64,000 bases of DNA from a bacterium (lineage in GTDB: Bacteria; Planctomycetota; UBA1135; UBA2386): the NCBI GenBank assembly GCA_024743115.1, contig JANSXC010000012.1, forward strand, positions 124,001 to 188,000. The letters run 5' to 3'. Each line of letters opens with the position of its first letter. The first letter of the stretch is position 1. The notes under the pieces are model-generated. The model worked only from the letters and a program-made list of their open reading frames with translations. It was not told where the DNA came from and searched no databases. Shown piece after piece: positions 44,297-53,352 of this stretch. Made by a program: the position numbers and the translations under genes.

Positions 44297-45414
44297 ACTC
44301 CGACGAACAGAAGGAACACGCACCGCTGGTCGATTCGCTCGCGGCGCTGCAGAGCGTCACGGACAAGAAGCAGCGCTTCATCGCCTACGCGCAACTGCGC
44401 TCGGCGAAGAAGCTAGAGACCAAGGACGGCCGCCCGTTCGCCGTGCTCGACCTTGCGGACAAGGACGTCACGCTGCCCGGCAAGATCTGGAGCGAGTTCG
44501 AGGCCGCGATCGACGCCGCGATCGACGCCCCACCGCTGTCGATCGTGAAGCTGCTCGGCCGCGTCGACTCCTACAAGGGCAGCAAGCAGTTCACCGTCGA
44601 ACGCCTGCGCGTCATCGACCCCGACGACGCACCGGAAGGGTTCGACCCGGGTCAGATCGAGGACCCCGCGCTCGCACTCGTCGAGGATCTCTGCTGCCGC
44701 ACGCTCGTGTTCGACATCGAGACGGTGCCCGGCGTCGATCGCAAGGACCTGCCAGAGTCCGTGGCCGACGCCCTCAAGGGATTCGCGTCGCGGCAACACA
44801 GCGAACCCGATCTCATCGAGGCGGAGTCCAAGAAGTTCATGGGCCTGAGCCCGTTCTTCGGCAAGGTCGTGTCGATCGCGGTCGGCGACGGCGAACTCGA
44901 ACCCGAGGCGGACAGCACAGACGATGTCACGGTGCTCGCCGTGCCACCCGAGGGCTTCGAACTCGCGCCGGAGGACACGCCACCGTGGCTCCGCCTTCTG
45001 AGCGAGAAGGACATGCTCGCCGCGTTCTGGGCGCTCTGCAGCCGCGCGGAGACCGTCGTGTCATTCAACGGTCGCGGCTTCGACGTGCCGTTCGTCGTCA
45101 CGCGCAGCCTGATCCACGGTATCCCGGCCCGCGTCGACCTCGTATCCGCGCGCTTCGCGCTGCGACCCCACCTCGATCTGTTCGAAGTCCTCACGCAGCG
45201 TGGCCGCGGCCCGAGCAAACTCGACGTCGTCTGCTGGGCACTCGGTATCGAGAGCCCGAAGGAACACATGGACGGTTCGATGGTCGCGCCCGCCTACGAA
45301 GCCGGTGAGATCGTGAAGATCGCGGACTACAACCGCCACGACGTGCGCGCGACGGCGGCGGTGTATCGCAAGGTGCGGGATCACATCCTGCGCTTTCGCT
45401 CGGACTGGAGCTGA
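44293..45414 (+). CDS. OB-fold plus PolB-like 3'-5' exonuclease
   Basis: A 373-residue protein. The N-terminal 120 residues resemble an OB-fold nucleic-acid-binding domain (KKQRFIAYAQLRSAKKLETK, GRPFAVLDLADKDVTLPGKIW, LGRVDSYKGSKQFTVERLRV), as in YhaM-type nucleases. The C-terminal part (about 138-370) is a DEDD exonuclease related to DNA polymerase B proofreading domains: ExoI LVFDIETVPG, ExoII VVSFNGRGFDVPFVV, ExoIII YNRHDVRATAAVYRKV. It has no polymerase. It is coupled to the aminotransferase gene by overlap. Confidence 0.85.
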   Translation: MNSDEQKEHAPLVDSLAALQSVTDKKQRFIAYAQLRSAKKLETKDGRPFAVLDLADKDVTLPGKIWSEFEAAIDAAIDAPPLSIVKLLGRVDSYKGSKQFTVERLRVIDPDDAPEGFDPGQIEDPALALVEDLCCRTLVFDIETVPGVDRKDLPESVADALKGFASRQHSEPDLIEAESKKFMGLSPFFGKVVSIAVGDGELEPEADSTDDVTVLAVPPEGFELAPEDTPPWLRLLSEKDMLAAFWALCSRAETVVSFNGRGFDVPFVVTRSLIHGIPARVDLVSARFALRPHLDLFEVLTQRGRGPSKLDVVCWALGIESPKEHMDGSMVAPAYEAGEIVKIADYNRHDVRATAAVYRKVRDHILRFRSDWS

Positions 45415-45439
45415 AGCCCCCGGCGACAAAGGCGGCGGC

Positions 45440-47818
45440 TCAGCGCGACTGCTGCGCCCAGATGGTCACGGCCTCGCCGAGTGCCGTTTCGAACGTGTTC
45501 GACGCGGCGAGCCGCGCTTCGACGAGCGCGGCGACCAAACGATCCCGCGTGCGGGCCGGCGGTTCGCGGCGGCGCTGACTCTCGCGCGCCAGCGCGAGCA
45601 AGGCCGTGACCCGAAGCTCGCGATCGCCGAGCTCTGCGAACGCGCTCGCGGCGCGCGCAGCGAGATCGGTCTTCGACGCCGGCTTGAAGGCTCGCCAACG
45701 CTTGCGGACTCGCGCGCGGGCCTGGGAGCGAACGAAGCGCCCCTTCGCCTCGCCTAGCTCGGCGATCGCTCGGTCGATCCGCGCGTCCCGAACGTCACGG
45801 CCACGCAATCGTGCGAGCCACGCGAGGTTCTCACCCGCGCCAAACGACCACGCGGCCGCGTCGCACTCCGCGTTCGAGAACCCGCGCAAGGTCAGCCACC
45901 AACGCCAGGCAGCGCTCCAGGTGCGCCGGTGCTTGTCCGACTCGACACCGAACTGCTGCCGCACGAACCACTCGGTGAAACCGTCCGCGAGGGCGGGCGA
46001 CTCCACCGGCTCCTTCGGCGCCGTGGTTTCGTAGCTGCCGGCCGCGGCACCAGCGGGCACCGCATCAGTGGGTGCGGCCGCCGGCCGCGACACCTCGACC
46101 TCACCGCGAGCGATGGCCTCGAGCACTTCGCGGAAGCGATCCCCCGCCGGCACCCGATCCGGACCCGAATCGAGCGACCGGAACCGCACCGCCGCGCGCT
46201 GCATCGCCGCCTGATGACTCTTGCCGTGCACGTTGTAACCGAACGCGTGCGCCAGCTCGTGCGTCACGTTCCAGTGCCAGTAGTGCGGCCCGGTGAATCC
46301 CGCGAGCTTGTTCTCGGTGAGCCAGACATTACGCCAGCTGCCCATGCCGAGGATGCCGCGCGCCTGATGGGTCCACCACCGGACATGGACGTCGGGTGGC
46401 CGGACCGCGTTGGTCTCGTCGAACGCCTGTACGTGGCGATTGCACCACCGTGCAAACAGCTCGGCGTTGGGGCGAAACTCAGTGTAGCAGTGCACCTTCG
46501 TGCGGCCGACGGTGACGGTTTCCGACTGGTCGTTCGCAGTGAGCACTTCGCGCCGATCCACACCCGGTCCATGGAGGCGCAGTCGGTAGCGGAACGGCCC
46601 GTCACCCGCGAGGCGATTGCGCGTGACGAGCCCTCGCAGGTCACTCTGCAACGTGCCACTGCCGCGCTCTTTGCCGTCGCGCAGCATCGCCCAGTCCACC
46701 CGATAGGGGTTCTTCGACCAGCCGCGCAGCACCATGCCGTTCTGCTCACGCACGAACACGCGGAACGACCGCGCAAAACGCTTGGTGAAGAAGCGCCCCG
46801 AGTTGACCCGATGGCCCACCGACAGCACGAACGGCGGTCGACCGGTGAACGTGCGGCGCGTGCCATCGAGCACGAACGGTCGCCGGTAGAACGACGCCGT
46901 GTCGACCTTCTTGCCGGGACCGAGCTTCAGATCGAAGCCGAGCGCGATCTCGGACATCCCCGACAACCACATCGAGCGCTTGCGCGTCGTCGAGGTGAGC
47001 AGGTTCAACGGCACGGCATCGGTACCGAGGAATCGCGCGACGAGTTCGCGCGGCGCTTTCGTGTCGAACACGAACTCGGTCGCTCGCTTGCCCTCGACGC
47101 GAACGTCGCGACGACCCGGCGTGAGCTCGACGCGCGCGATGAAGCCGTCCTCGTCACCCATGCCGCGGGCAGCGAGCAGGGTCGCACGGGTCGCCTGAGT
47201 CATCGCGACCTCGAGCCGGCCGCCGCTAGTCGTTGCCGGCACCACGACGGCGACGTCCGGCGGCGTGAGGACCACCGACTCCGGCGTGCGGGATCGGCCC
47301 GTGCGAGCACGAAACGTGACGAGCGCGGTGGCGTCGAGCCGCAAATCGCGTGGTCCCGCCCCATCGACGGTGAGGACCGCACGCCCGAACACCGCCCGCC
47401 CGGCGCGCGGCTCGGGATCCCAGACGTCGACGATCCATTCACCGCGCGGCAGTCGCACGACGGCACCTCCCTGGCCGTCGACGCGCACGGGCCCGGCCGA
47501 CAGATCGAGGCGACGATGCCACGCGCGCAGCGACAGTCCCGCCCGCCGTACCACCCCGCGGATCGTGAATGCCACCTCGACCGGCACGAGCCGGGCCAGC
47601 GCTGTCCGTAGACGTCGAGCCTCGACAGCGCGGCCGGCCTCGGACGCTTGCTCGACCTCCGCCGCCGGCATCGCGGCGAGCAGCTGCTGCCGGGCGCGAG
47701 CGAGCTCCTCGACCGATGTTGCCGACTGCGCGACCAGGTCGATACTCGCGACACCGAGCGCCAGCGCGAAGCTCACCAGCCGACCCGTTCGCGTTCGGAC
47801 TCGCACTCTGCGTTTCAC
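45440..47818 (-). CDS. Secreted zinc metalloprotease-like protein (HELAH)
   Basis: A 792-residue exported protein. GTG 47818 gives a basic start and a signal ending LVAQS. A beta-rich front half includes a probable Ig-like domain (AFTIRGVVRRAGLSLRAW; GGAVVRLPRGEWIVDVWDPE). Near residue 520 comes HWNVTHELAHAFGYNVHGKSH, a zinc-binding HExxH followed by Gly and a histidine one residue later than in metzincins. The C-terminal 200 residues are helical with Arg/Ala repeats (AARAASAFAELGDRELRVTAL). Family not named. TATCGT precedes the start. Confidence 0.65.
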   Translation of the reverse strand: MKRRVRVRTRTGRLVSFALALGVASIDLVAQSATSVEELARARQQLLAAMPAAEVEQASEAGRAVEARRLRTALARLVPVEVAFTIRGVVRRAGLSLRAWHRRLDLSAGPVRVDGQGGAVVRLPRGEWIVDVWDPEPRAGRAVFGRAVLTVDGAGPRDLRLDATALVTFRARTGRSRTPESVVLTPPDVAVVVPATTSGGRLEVAMTQATRATLLAARGMGDEDGFIARVELTPGRRDVRVEGKRATEFVFDTKAPRELVARFLGTDAVPLNLLTSTTRKRSMWLSGMSEIALGFDLKLGPGKKVDTASFYRRPFVLDGTRRTFTGRPPFVLSVGHRVNSGRFFTKRFARSFRVFVREQNGMVLRGWSKNPYRVDWAMLRDGKERGSGTLQSDLRGLVTRNRLAGDGPFRYRLRLHGPGVDRREVLTANDQSETVTVGRTKVHCYTEFRPNAELFARWCNRHVQAFDETNAVRPPDVHVRWWTHQARGILGMGSWRNVWLTENKLAGFTGPHYWHWNVTHELAHAFGYNVHGKSHQAAMQRAAVRFRSLDSGPDRVPAGDRFREVLEAIARGEVEVSRPAAAPTDAVPAGAAAGSYETTAPKEPVESPALADGFTEWFVRQQFGVESDKHRRTWSAAWRWWLTLRGFSNAECDAAAWSFGAGENLAWLARLRGRDVRDARIDRAIAELGEAKGRFVRSQARARVRKRWRAFKPASKTDLAARAASAFAELGDRELRVTALLALARESQRRREPPARTRDRLVAALVEARLAASNTFETALGEAVTIWAQQSR

Positions 47819-47832
47819 GATTCGCCGCCTCA

Positions 47833-47838
47833 ACGATA
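47833..47838 (-). promoter_or_regulatory. Putative -10 element TATCGT
   Basis: The minus strand reads TATCGT, 14 bases before GTG 47818, with TGAGG just after it as a possible ribosome site. Confidence 0.3.
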
Positions 47839-47886
47839 CAGGACGCCCCGCGCAGCCGCTCGATGGCCCACGATTCCGCGCGACGA

Positions 47887-49230
47887 TCAGAGTGCGAGCG
47901 CGTTGCGACAGCCGGCCGGCAGCGTTTCGAGGCACATCTCCTGCAGCCGCCGACGCGCGCCGCGGTCCTCGATCGACGAGAAGACGTAGAGTTTCCAGAG
48001 CCGCGGATAGCTGCTCGCGAGATCCCGCAGCCGCGGCAGTTCGTCCGCAAAGGTGTCGAGCGGCAACGTACGTTCGCCATACCCCGGGAACCGCACGAGT
48101 GTCTTCACTTCCTTGAGCTGCATCCGCCGCTTTGGGCAGTAGAGCATCACGTCGGCGCGCTGACCGAGTTCGCTGGCAGCGCGCGCCTCGAGTTCGGCCT
48201 CCCACTCGAAACGCGGTTCCGGGTTGCCCGGCTCGAAGAACCGTTCGAGCAGCTCCGTCTGCACCTCGCGGTTGCTGTAGAACGGCAGCACGAGGACGCG
48301 TTTCGGCAGCGCGCGCCGCCGGAAGCGCGCGACGAACCGCCGCAGGCGCTCGTTCTCCGTCGAATCCCCGAGATCGAGTGCGGCGAGCCGCAGCACGAGT
48401 GACTCATCGGTCATCGACTGCAGTTCTTCGCCGGTCAGCGCACCCGCACGCATCGCGAGTTCGACCATGCGCGACAGCAACGCGCCGGCCGCGATCTTCG
48501 CATGGTGATAGTAGACCCGTTCGCTGAAGTGGTAGCGGCACTCGAGCACGCGCAGCAGCTCGCTGACGATGTCCTCGCGCAGCATGCCGTTCTTCTCGCA
48601 GTCGACGAACAGCTCCTGGCTCTGGCGCGAAACGCGGAAGTAGTCGAGCACGCGGCGGTCGTACCGCAGCTCGAGACCGGTGTAGAGCGCATCGCGCCGC
48701 AGGTAGTCGAGCAGGTCCGCATCGATCGTGTCGCTGAGCACCTGCCGCCAGAACGGTGGGACGGTCCGCCCCTGGCCGGTCAGCACCGCGAGCACGTCGG
48801 TGCGCAGGCCCTGGCGGTCGAGTTCGCGACCGAGTTCCGTATCACCCAGCACACCCTCGAAGCGCTCCGGCATGTCGTGCCGCGCGAGCAGCCCGGTCTG
48901 GTCCTCGATGTTGTGACCGTAAGGAATGTGCGTGACATCGTGCAGCAGCGCCGCCGCCCGCAGCACGCGCCGCTCTTCCTCGGTGACCCGATGGCAACCC
49001 GCCGGATCACGCGCGGCGTTCTTGTTGCACGCATCGAGCAGCAGGTCCGTCATGTGCACGGTCCCGATCGAGTGCTCGAACCTGGTGTGTACCGCGCCCG
49101 GGAACACGAGGCTCGCCGACCCGAGCTGCTTGACCCCGCGCAGCCGCTGGAACTCGGCCGTGTCGACCAGCCGAAGCTCGTCGCTGGTCAGCTCGATGTC
49201 ACCGTGGACGGGATCGCGCAGAGTGCTCAC
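47887..49230 (-). CDS. HD-domain phosphohydrolase (SAMHD1/dGTPase-like)
   Basis: A 447-residue HD-superfamily enzyme. It opens LRDPVHGDIELTSDELRLVD and TAEFQRLRGVKQLG, then carries HTRFEHSIGTVHM (first metal His), the HD pair in ALLHDVTHIPYGHNIED and the fourth ligand in DTIDADLLDYLRRDALY. This is the arrangement of SAMHD1 and related dNTP triphosphohydrolases, which break dNTPs to nucleoside and triphosphate; the substrate here is not proven. The start is GTG 49230 with TAGGTT exactly six bases before it. Confidence 0.9.
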   Translation of the reverse strand: MSTLRDPVHGDIELTSDELRLVDTAEFQRLRGVKQLGSASLVFPGAVHTRFEHSIGTVHMTDLLLDACNKNAARDPAGCHRVTEEERRVLRAAALLHDVTHIPYGHNIEDQTGLLARHDMPERFEGVLGDTELGRELDRQGLRTDVLAVLTGQGRTVPPFWRQVLSDTIDADLLDYLRRDALYTGLELRYDRRVLDYFRVSRQSQELFVDCEKNGMLREDIVSELLRVLECRYHFSERVYYHHAKIAAGALLSRMVELAMRAGALTGEELQSMTDESLVLRLAALDLGDSTENERLRRFVARFRRRALPKRVLVLPFYSNREVQTELLERFFEPGNPEPRFEWEAELEARAASELGQRADVMLYCPKRRMQLKEVKTLVRFPGYGERTLPLDTFADELPRLRDLASSYPRLWKLYVFSSIEDRGARRRLQEMCLETLPAGCRNALAL

Positions 49231-49236
49231 GCTGCG

Positions 49237-49242
49237 AACCTA
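49237..49242 (-). promoter_or_regulatory. Putative -10 element TAGGTT, leaderless GTG
   Basis: The minus strand reads TAGGTT, then CGCAGC, then GTG. The six-base gap predicts transcription from the start codon itself. Confidence 0.45.
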
Positions 49243-49263
49243 GCCGGGCCTGCCGCGAAAGGC

Positions 49264-49269
49264 TATCCT
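49264..49269 (+). promoter_or_regulatory. Putative -10 element TATCCT
   Basis: TATCCT 42 bases before ATG 49312. It faces away from the leaderless promoter of the HD gene, 22 bases to the left, forming a compact divergent pair. Confidence 0.4.
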
Positions 49270-49311
49270 GCCGCCGCCGCACTGATTCGGCCGGCCCACG
49301 ATGCACCTGCC

Positions 49312-49782
49312 ATGATCGCCACCCGACTACCGACCCTGCGCTGTGGCGCTCTGCTGTGCCTGATCGCGGCCGCGAGCGCCTGCGGCAAGGAGACGAACGA
49401 AACGTCGCTCCCGCCGAGCGAGTACCCGGTCGCGGTCGACCCGGCCAAGGTCGGAAGCTACCCAGCGCGAGCCAAGTCCGGTGGCGGCTACTTCTACGAC
49501 GAGGTCCTGGAGTATCGGGTCTGGGTCGACTCGACCACCGCGGGTGACACGTTCAGGGCCTTCCCAACGTTCGAACAGGCCAAGGAATACTCCGACCGCA
49601 CCGCGAACGCCGAGGCGCCGCTCGCGCTGGTGCTGCAACGCGAACACGTCAACGAACCCGAGAAGGGCCGGTTCGAACACAAGAAGGACAACCGGATCAC
49701 CGAGTGGCTCGTCGAGTGGCTGGCCGACAACAGGCGCGGCCCGGATTCGATCGCGGAGTTCTTGCGCAAGGGCGGCAAGTAG
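49312..49782 (+). CDS. Lipoprotein with conserved YFYDEVLEYRVW domain
   Basis: A 156-residue protein with a signal and lipobox (AAASAC, Cys at about 24). The core GGGYFYDEVLEYRVWVDS, FRAFPTFEQAKEYSDRTANA, LALVLQREHVNEPEKGRFEH and RITEWLVEWLADNRRGP is a pattern I recall from small uncharacterised bacterial proteins, usually cytoplasmic and sometimes beside acetyltransferases. Here it is exported. The function is unknown. Confidence 0.65.
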   Translation: MIATRLPTLRCGALLCLIAAASACGKETNETSLPPSEYPVAVDPAKVGSYPARAKSGGGYFYDEVLEYRVWVDSTTAGDTFRAFPTFEQAKEYSDRTANAEAPLALVLQREHVNEPEKGRFEHKKDNRITEWLVEWLADNRRGPDSIAEFLRKGGK

Positions 49783-49825
49783 TCACGCGCCAGTGGTCGG
49801 AGCCGCTCCCGAACCGGGATCGTGC

Positions 49826-49831
49826 TACCAT
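49826..49831 (+). promoter_or_regulatory. Putative -10 element TACCAT
   Basis: TACCAT 24 bases before ATG 49856; GGAG follows at 49845 as a ribosome site, six bases before the ATG. Confidence 0.35.
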
Positions 49832-49855
49832 CGCGCCGCACCACCGGAGCCTGCC

Positions 49856-50245
49856 ATGAAGACCCGATCGATCTGCTACAGCGTTGCGGCCGTGATGGCC
49901 ATTTGCTCGTCGGCGTGCCAGGGCGTTCCACGCGCGGCGCCCCAACCGCTGCCGTCGCCCAACTTCGCGAACTCCGGCCCAACCAACGACGTCACGGCTG
50001 CCAGCCGCGCATCGACCCGCGAGATCGAACTCCTCCGCGCGCTCCTCGTAACGGACCAGAAGGCCGTCGAACTCGCCCGCCAGAACGAGCAGTACTCGCA
50101 GAGCCTCTTCGACTCCGGGCGGCTGAGCCATCAGGAGTTGATGCGCGCCCAGCTCGAAACGCTCAAACTCGAACAGCAGCTCCTGATCCACCAGCGCGAC
50201 CTCGCGGTGGCGTTGGCGGACGCGGAGCGCAAGTCGCCGGAGTAG
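49856..50245 (+). CDS. Small coiled-coil lipoprotein
   Basis: A 129-residue protein. The signal ends in a lipobox (ICSSAC, Cys at about 21). After a Pro/Asn-rich linker the rest is a helical coiled coil (EIELLRALLVTDQKAVELAR; SHQELMRAQLETLKLEQQLL), which recalls the helices of TolC- or efflux-adaptor-type proteins (FDSGRLSHQELMRAQ). GGAG precedes the ATG. Its partner is unknown. The stop converges with the 50254 gene eight bases away. Confidence 0.6.
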   Translation: MKTRSICYSVAAVMAICSSACQGVPRAAPQPLPSPNFANSGPTNDVTAASRASTREIELLRALLVTDQKAVELARQNEQYSQSLFDSGRLSHQELMRAQLETLKLEQQLLIHQRDLAVALADAERKSPE

Positions 50246-50253
50246 TTCGCCGC

Positions 50254-51168
50254 CTACCGCGCGCGGAAGGCGGGCATGCCGACCAGGTTGATGTTGGCGT
50301 TGACTCGCAGGAATACCGGGATCTCGAACGTTCCCGCCAGCGAGCCTCCCGCGTCGGACCGCACACCTTCTCGGCCCGGCACGATCCCGAGGTGATACTG
50401 CGGCAAATCGGGCTGTTCGCGCGCTTGCCGCTTCATCTCCGGCAAGAACGCCAGCCCGAGCGGCGCCCGAACCCGGAACGTTCGCCGATCGTCACCAACC
50501 GTGAACACGCGCACGGCAACCTCCGACTTGCGGTCAGCGGTCAACATGCGAATGCCGCCCATCGTTGCCAGATCGATGGGCTGGTTGAACTGCAGTTCGA
50601 ACGTCACCATCGGGTCGAGCGCCCGTTCGATGGGCTGCGTACCTCCTCTCGCTTCGTTCACGAAACGGACGAAGTCGCGCGGATCATCGCCCTTTTCGGG
50701 TTCGAACGGCACCGCCAGAACCACCTCTGCACCGTGCGCCGACACGAACCGATCCCTCGCGTCCCGCGATTCCGGGAAGCCCGAGTGCGCAGCCGCCGCG
50801 AGTTCCACGATGCGCGACGCCATATCCGCGCGAACCAGCTTCGCGCAGACGTGAACGCGGCCGGACTTGCCGACGATGCGAGCGGGCCGGGTCACATGGG
50901 CCGCCGTCAGCAGTTCTCCCGTCGCCGGGCCGAACACGCGCAGCTCGTCGCCCGGTTCGAGCGCCTGCCGAAGCTCGCCCACGAAGAGCGTGAACACGAA
51001 GCTGCCGTCGGGCCGCGGACTCGCGCGCTCCAGACGCGTCGAGATCCGGCCGAGGATCCGCAGCGGCTCGGGTTCGGGAAGCGCCTGCTGGCCAACCAGC
51101 GCACTGGCCGAGAAGGCCAGCCCGGCCAGTGCGACCGCGACCACGCGCCATCCCTTCGGAACTTGCAT
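50254..51168 (-). CDS. Exported protein with Ig-like C-terminal domain
   Basis: A 304-residue protein. It has a signal peptide ending in ALVGQQ; then a beta-rich domain (LRILGRISTRLERASPRPDG, FVFTLFVGELRQALEPGDEL), and a segment (DPMVTFELQFNQPIDLATMG, FTVGDDRRTFRVRAPLGLAF) like SbsA Ig-like (Big_5) domains, where f..F..Pid........... is typical. The function is unknown. TAACAT lies five bases before the ATG. Confidence 0.6.
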   Translation of the reverse strand: MQVPKGWRVVAVALAGLAFSASALVGQQALPEPEPLRILGRISTRLERASPRPDGSFVFTLFVGELRQALEPGDELRVFGPATGELLTAAHVTRPARIVGKSGRVHVCAKLVRADMASRIVELAAAAHSGFPESRDARDRFVSAHGAEVVLAVPFEPEKGDDPRDFVRFVNEARGGTQPIERALDPMVTFELQFNQPIDLATMGGIRMLTADRKSEVAVRVFTVGDDRRTFRVRAPLGLAFLPEMKRQAREQPDLPQYHLGIVPGREGVRSDAGGSLAGTFEIPVFLRVNANINLVGMPAFRAR

Positions 51169-51173
51169 GCCGT

Positions 51174-51179
51174 ATGTTA
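51174..51179 (-). promoter_or_regulatory. Putative -10 element TAACAT, near-leaderless
   Basis: The minus strand reads TAACAT, then ACGGC, then ATG; the five-base gap fits a leaderless transcript. Confidence 0.4.
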
Positions 51180-51238
51180 GTCGCGACGTCCGGCCGCGTA
51201 ACGGCCGCCGTAACTGCCGTGCTCGACGAACGGGGCCG

Positions 51239-51555
51239 TCACCCGGCCGCCTCTGGATCCCAGCCGTAGAGGCGCTCCCGGTCGAGTGTTCGAGCGGCTC
51301 GACGCAGGAAGGTCTCGCGCTCGGTCGCGTTCGGAAGCGTCAGCGGATGCCGGCCTCGGCGACGGCATCCGCCATCTCCATGAGCTGCTCGAAGGCGCGA
51401 AACTTCGCCGCCGGCGTCATGGCCGCCCAGATCTCGAACTGCCGGCGCTCGGCGCTCAGGGACGTGTCCCTGGCCTGGGTCTTCGGCGTTGGCATCGGCG
51501 CTGAGGTTGGCAGTTCGTCCACGGCGACCCATCGGTCGCCCGACCGCGCCACCAT
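51239..51555 (-). pseudogene. Frameshifted small conserved gene
   Basis: The minus strand encodes, from ATG 51555, a short protein ending ERRQFEIWAAMTPAAKFRAF and EMADAVAEAGIR then stop at 51340. The other frame, starting where the first ends, continues HPLTLPNATERETFLRRAAR and ERLYGWDPEAAG to 51239. Together they look like one small protein of a family I recall (M(s/t)p..K......L...a..lA.AGIR..HP......E....R). The seven bases CATCCGC read as part of both GIR and HP, so loss of about ten bases between two such copies would explain the break. A sequencing error is also possible. Confidence 0.55.
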
Positions 51556-51802
51556 CGCCGACTCGGGTGAAAAAGCGGGGGCCGAACCCGAAGGTCCGGC
51601 CCCCCACCACACAACGAAGCCACACGAGGCGCGCGCCGCGCGAAGCGGCGCACCGCGTATTCTACCTCGCTCCGTGGGGTGAGGTCGGCGACGTCGATGC
51701 GCGTCGAGCGGCGGCGGCCACGAAGCCGCGATCGCATCGCCCGATCGCCGGGTCTCGCGCGGAGACTTGCTGCAAGAATGGTTTCGGACGTCGCCTTTGC
51801 GG

Positions 51803-53341
51803 CTAGTCGATCTTGCTCGGCTCGACGATCACCGGCCCCGTCGCAACGACGTTGTCGAGCGTTCGTCGGCCGACTTCCCGCTCCCCCTGGAACGTGATGA
51901 CGACCAGATCGAAACGCCCCGCATGCGGCAGGGAGACTACGGCATCGGCGCCGGGCTCGCGATCGAACGTGACGCAGCCCGAGAGATCGAACTCCGCCCG
52001 CCAGACCTGACCTGCGATCGGCGGCTGCAGAACGATCGACGGCTCGCCACCCTGCCACCGCGGCAGCGTCACCGCTTCTGGCAACTCCTCGCCGAGCGTC
52101 AGATCGCGGCCGGCGTAGCCCACGGCACGCAGCGCCAGCACATCACCGGCTGCCGGCCGCGCGAGCAACATGCGACCTTCGGCATCGGCGGTCGCGCCGT
52201 GACAACCCCGCGCATCCAGGATCGGCGGCAGCAACCGCAGGCCACCGCTCGCCGACACCGCCCGTGCTTCGGGACGCAGCAGCGCGCGCCCGCCCGCGAT
52301 GCCCGCGCCGGACTCGTCGACGAGCCGCAGGCGCCACTCGGGGCGGAACTCGAGCGGCACGACGCACGGTTCACGCTGCCGCGACAGTTCGACTTCATGA
52401 TGCCTGCGGATGGCGACCAGCGGATGCAGGACCGCGAGGGTGAGTTCCCCGCGCTCGGGCAGGAACGGAGTCAGGCCGCGCCCGGTCGCATCGATCGCCG
52501 CGCCGCCGACGAGTCCCTGGAGGAAGAACGGATAGCGCGACAGCTGCGCGCCGATCCGCGCCGAGGGAGCGACGATTACCTCCGCCAGCTCGACCGCCGT
52601 CGCCGCGCCCGCGAGCTGATAACGCAGTTCGCGCCCCTTCGACAACGTGATCGCGAAGTCACGGTTGTCATCGACGCTCACCCGCACCGGCCGCCACGTC
52701 GCGGCGTAGCCCTCGGCCCAGGCCGTGAGCGGCACTCCGTCGCCGCCGCGAATCGCGGCCGAGAATCGCCCTTCTTCGTCCGTTTGTAGATGCCGCGTCC
52801 GACCATCGGCATCGAGTTCGCCGAACCAGACGCGGGCCCCGACGAGCGCGCGGCCCTGTTCATCTCGAACGCGGCCCGAGACCGTCAGCGAACTGCCGAT
52901 CCGCACCTCGGACCGACCTGCCGCCGCAACCGCGCCCTGCCGCACAACGAAGCCGCCATCGATCGCGACCTTCACGAGCGCGAAGCCAGGCCGGCGATCC
53001 TCGGCCCACGGGTTGGCCCCCGTGCCCGCGAGCATGCTCGTCGGCAACGGGTTGCGGTGCGGCAACTCGACCCCGACGAGCCGCGGCGGGATCGGCGCGA
53101 TGTATTCCTCGCGCGCCGTCACCTGCACCACGACCCGCGGGCCATCGACCGGGAAGTCACGCGCAGGGCCGCCCGCACCGGCCCCGCCATTGCCTTCGGC
53201 CGCACGGCCGCCATCTGACACCTCCGCTGGCGATGGCCCAGTCGGCAACGGTACGATCTCCTCGGCCGTCAGCCGGTAGAACGTCATGATCGCGATGCCG
53301 ACGAGCACGGCGAGCAGCAGAAGGACGTTGGTGCGTTGCAT
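51803..53341 (-). CDS. Membrane-anchored protein with carboxypeptidase-regulatory-like domains
   Basis: A 512-residue protein. An N-terminal span (NVLLLLAVLVGIAIMTFYRL) is followed by a Gly/Ala/Pro-rich linker and at least one carboxypeptidase-regulatory-like beta-sandwich: VSGRVRDEQGRALVGARVWF, then LQTDEEGRFSAAIRGGDGVP. Later stretches (WRLRLVDESGAGIAGGRALL; GATADAEGRMLLARPAAGDVL) are further copies of the same type. Such domains bind or scaffold at the cell surface; no enzyme domain is present. It has a TATCCT promoter inside a 42-bp element shared with the 53910 gene. Confidence 0.7.
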   Translation of the reverse strand: MQRTNVLLLLAVLVGIAIMTFYRLTAEEIVPLPTGPSPAEVSDGGRAAEGNGGAGAGGPARDFPVDGPRVVVQVTAREEYIAPIPPRLVGVELPHRNPLPTSMLAGTGANPWAEDRRPGFALVKVAIDGGFVVRQGAVAAAGRSEVRIGSSLTVSGRVRDEQGRALVGARVWFGELDADGRTRHLQTDEEGRFSAAIRGGDGVPLTAWAEGYAATWRPVRVSVDDNRDFAITLSKGRELRYQLAGAATAVELAEVIVAPSARIGAQLSRYPFFLQGLVGGAAIDATGRGLTPFLPERGELTLAVLHPLVAIRRHHEVELSRQREPCVVPLEFRPEWRLRLVDESGAGIAGGRALLRPEARAVSASGGLRLLPPILDARGCHGATADAEGRMLLARPAAGDVLALRAVGYAGRDLTLGEELPEAVTLPRWQGGEPSIVLQPPIAGQVWRAEFDLSGCVTFDREPGADAVVSLPHAGRFDLVVITFQGEREVGRRTLDNVVATGPVIVEPSKID

Positions 53342-53352
53342 GCGGGGTCGAA

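Noticed and set aside
45929-47611. A 560-codon open frame on the + strand
   Set aside because: Antisense to the metalloprotease gene, with no domain; a shadow frame.
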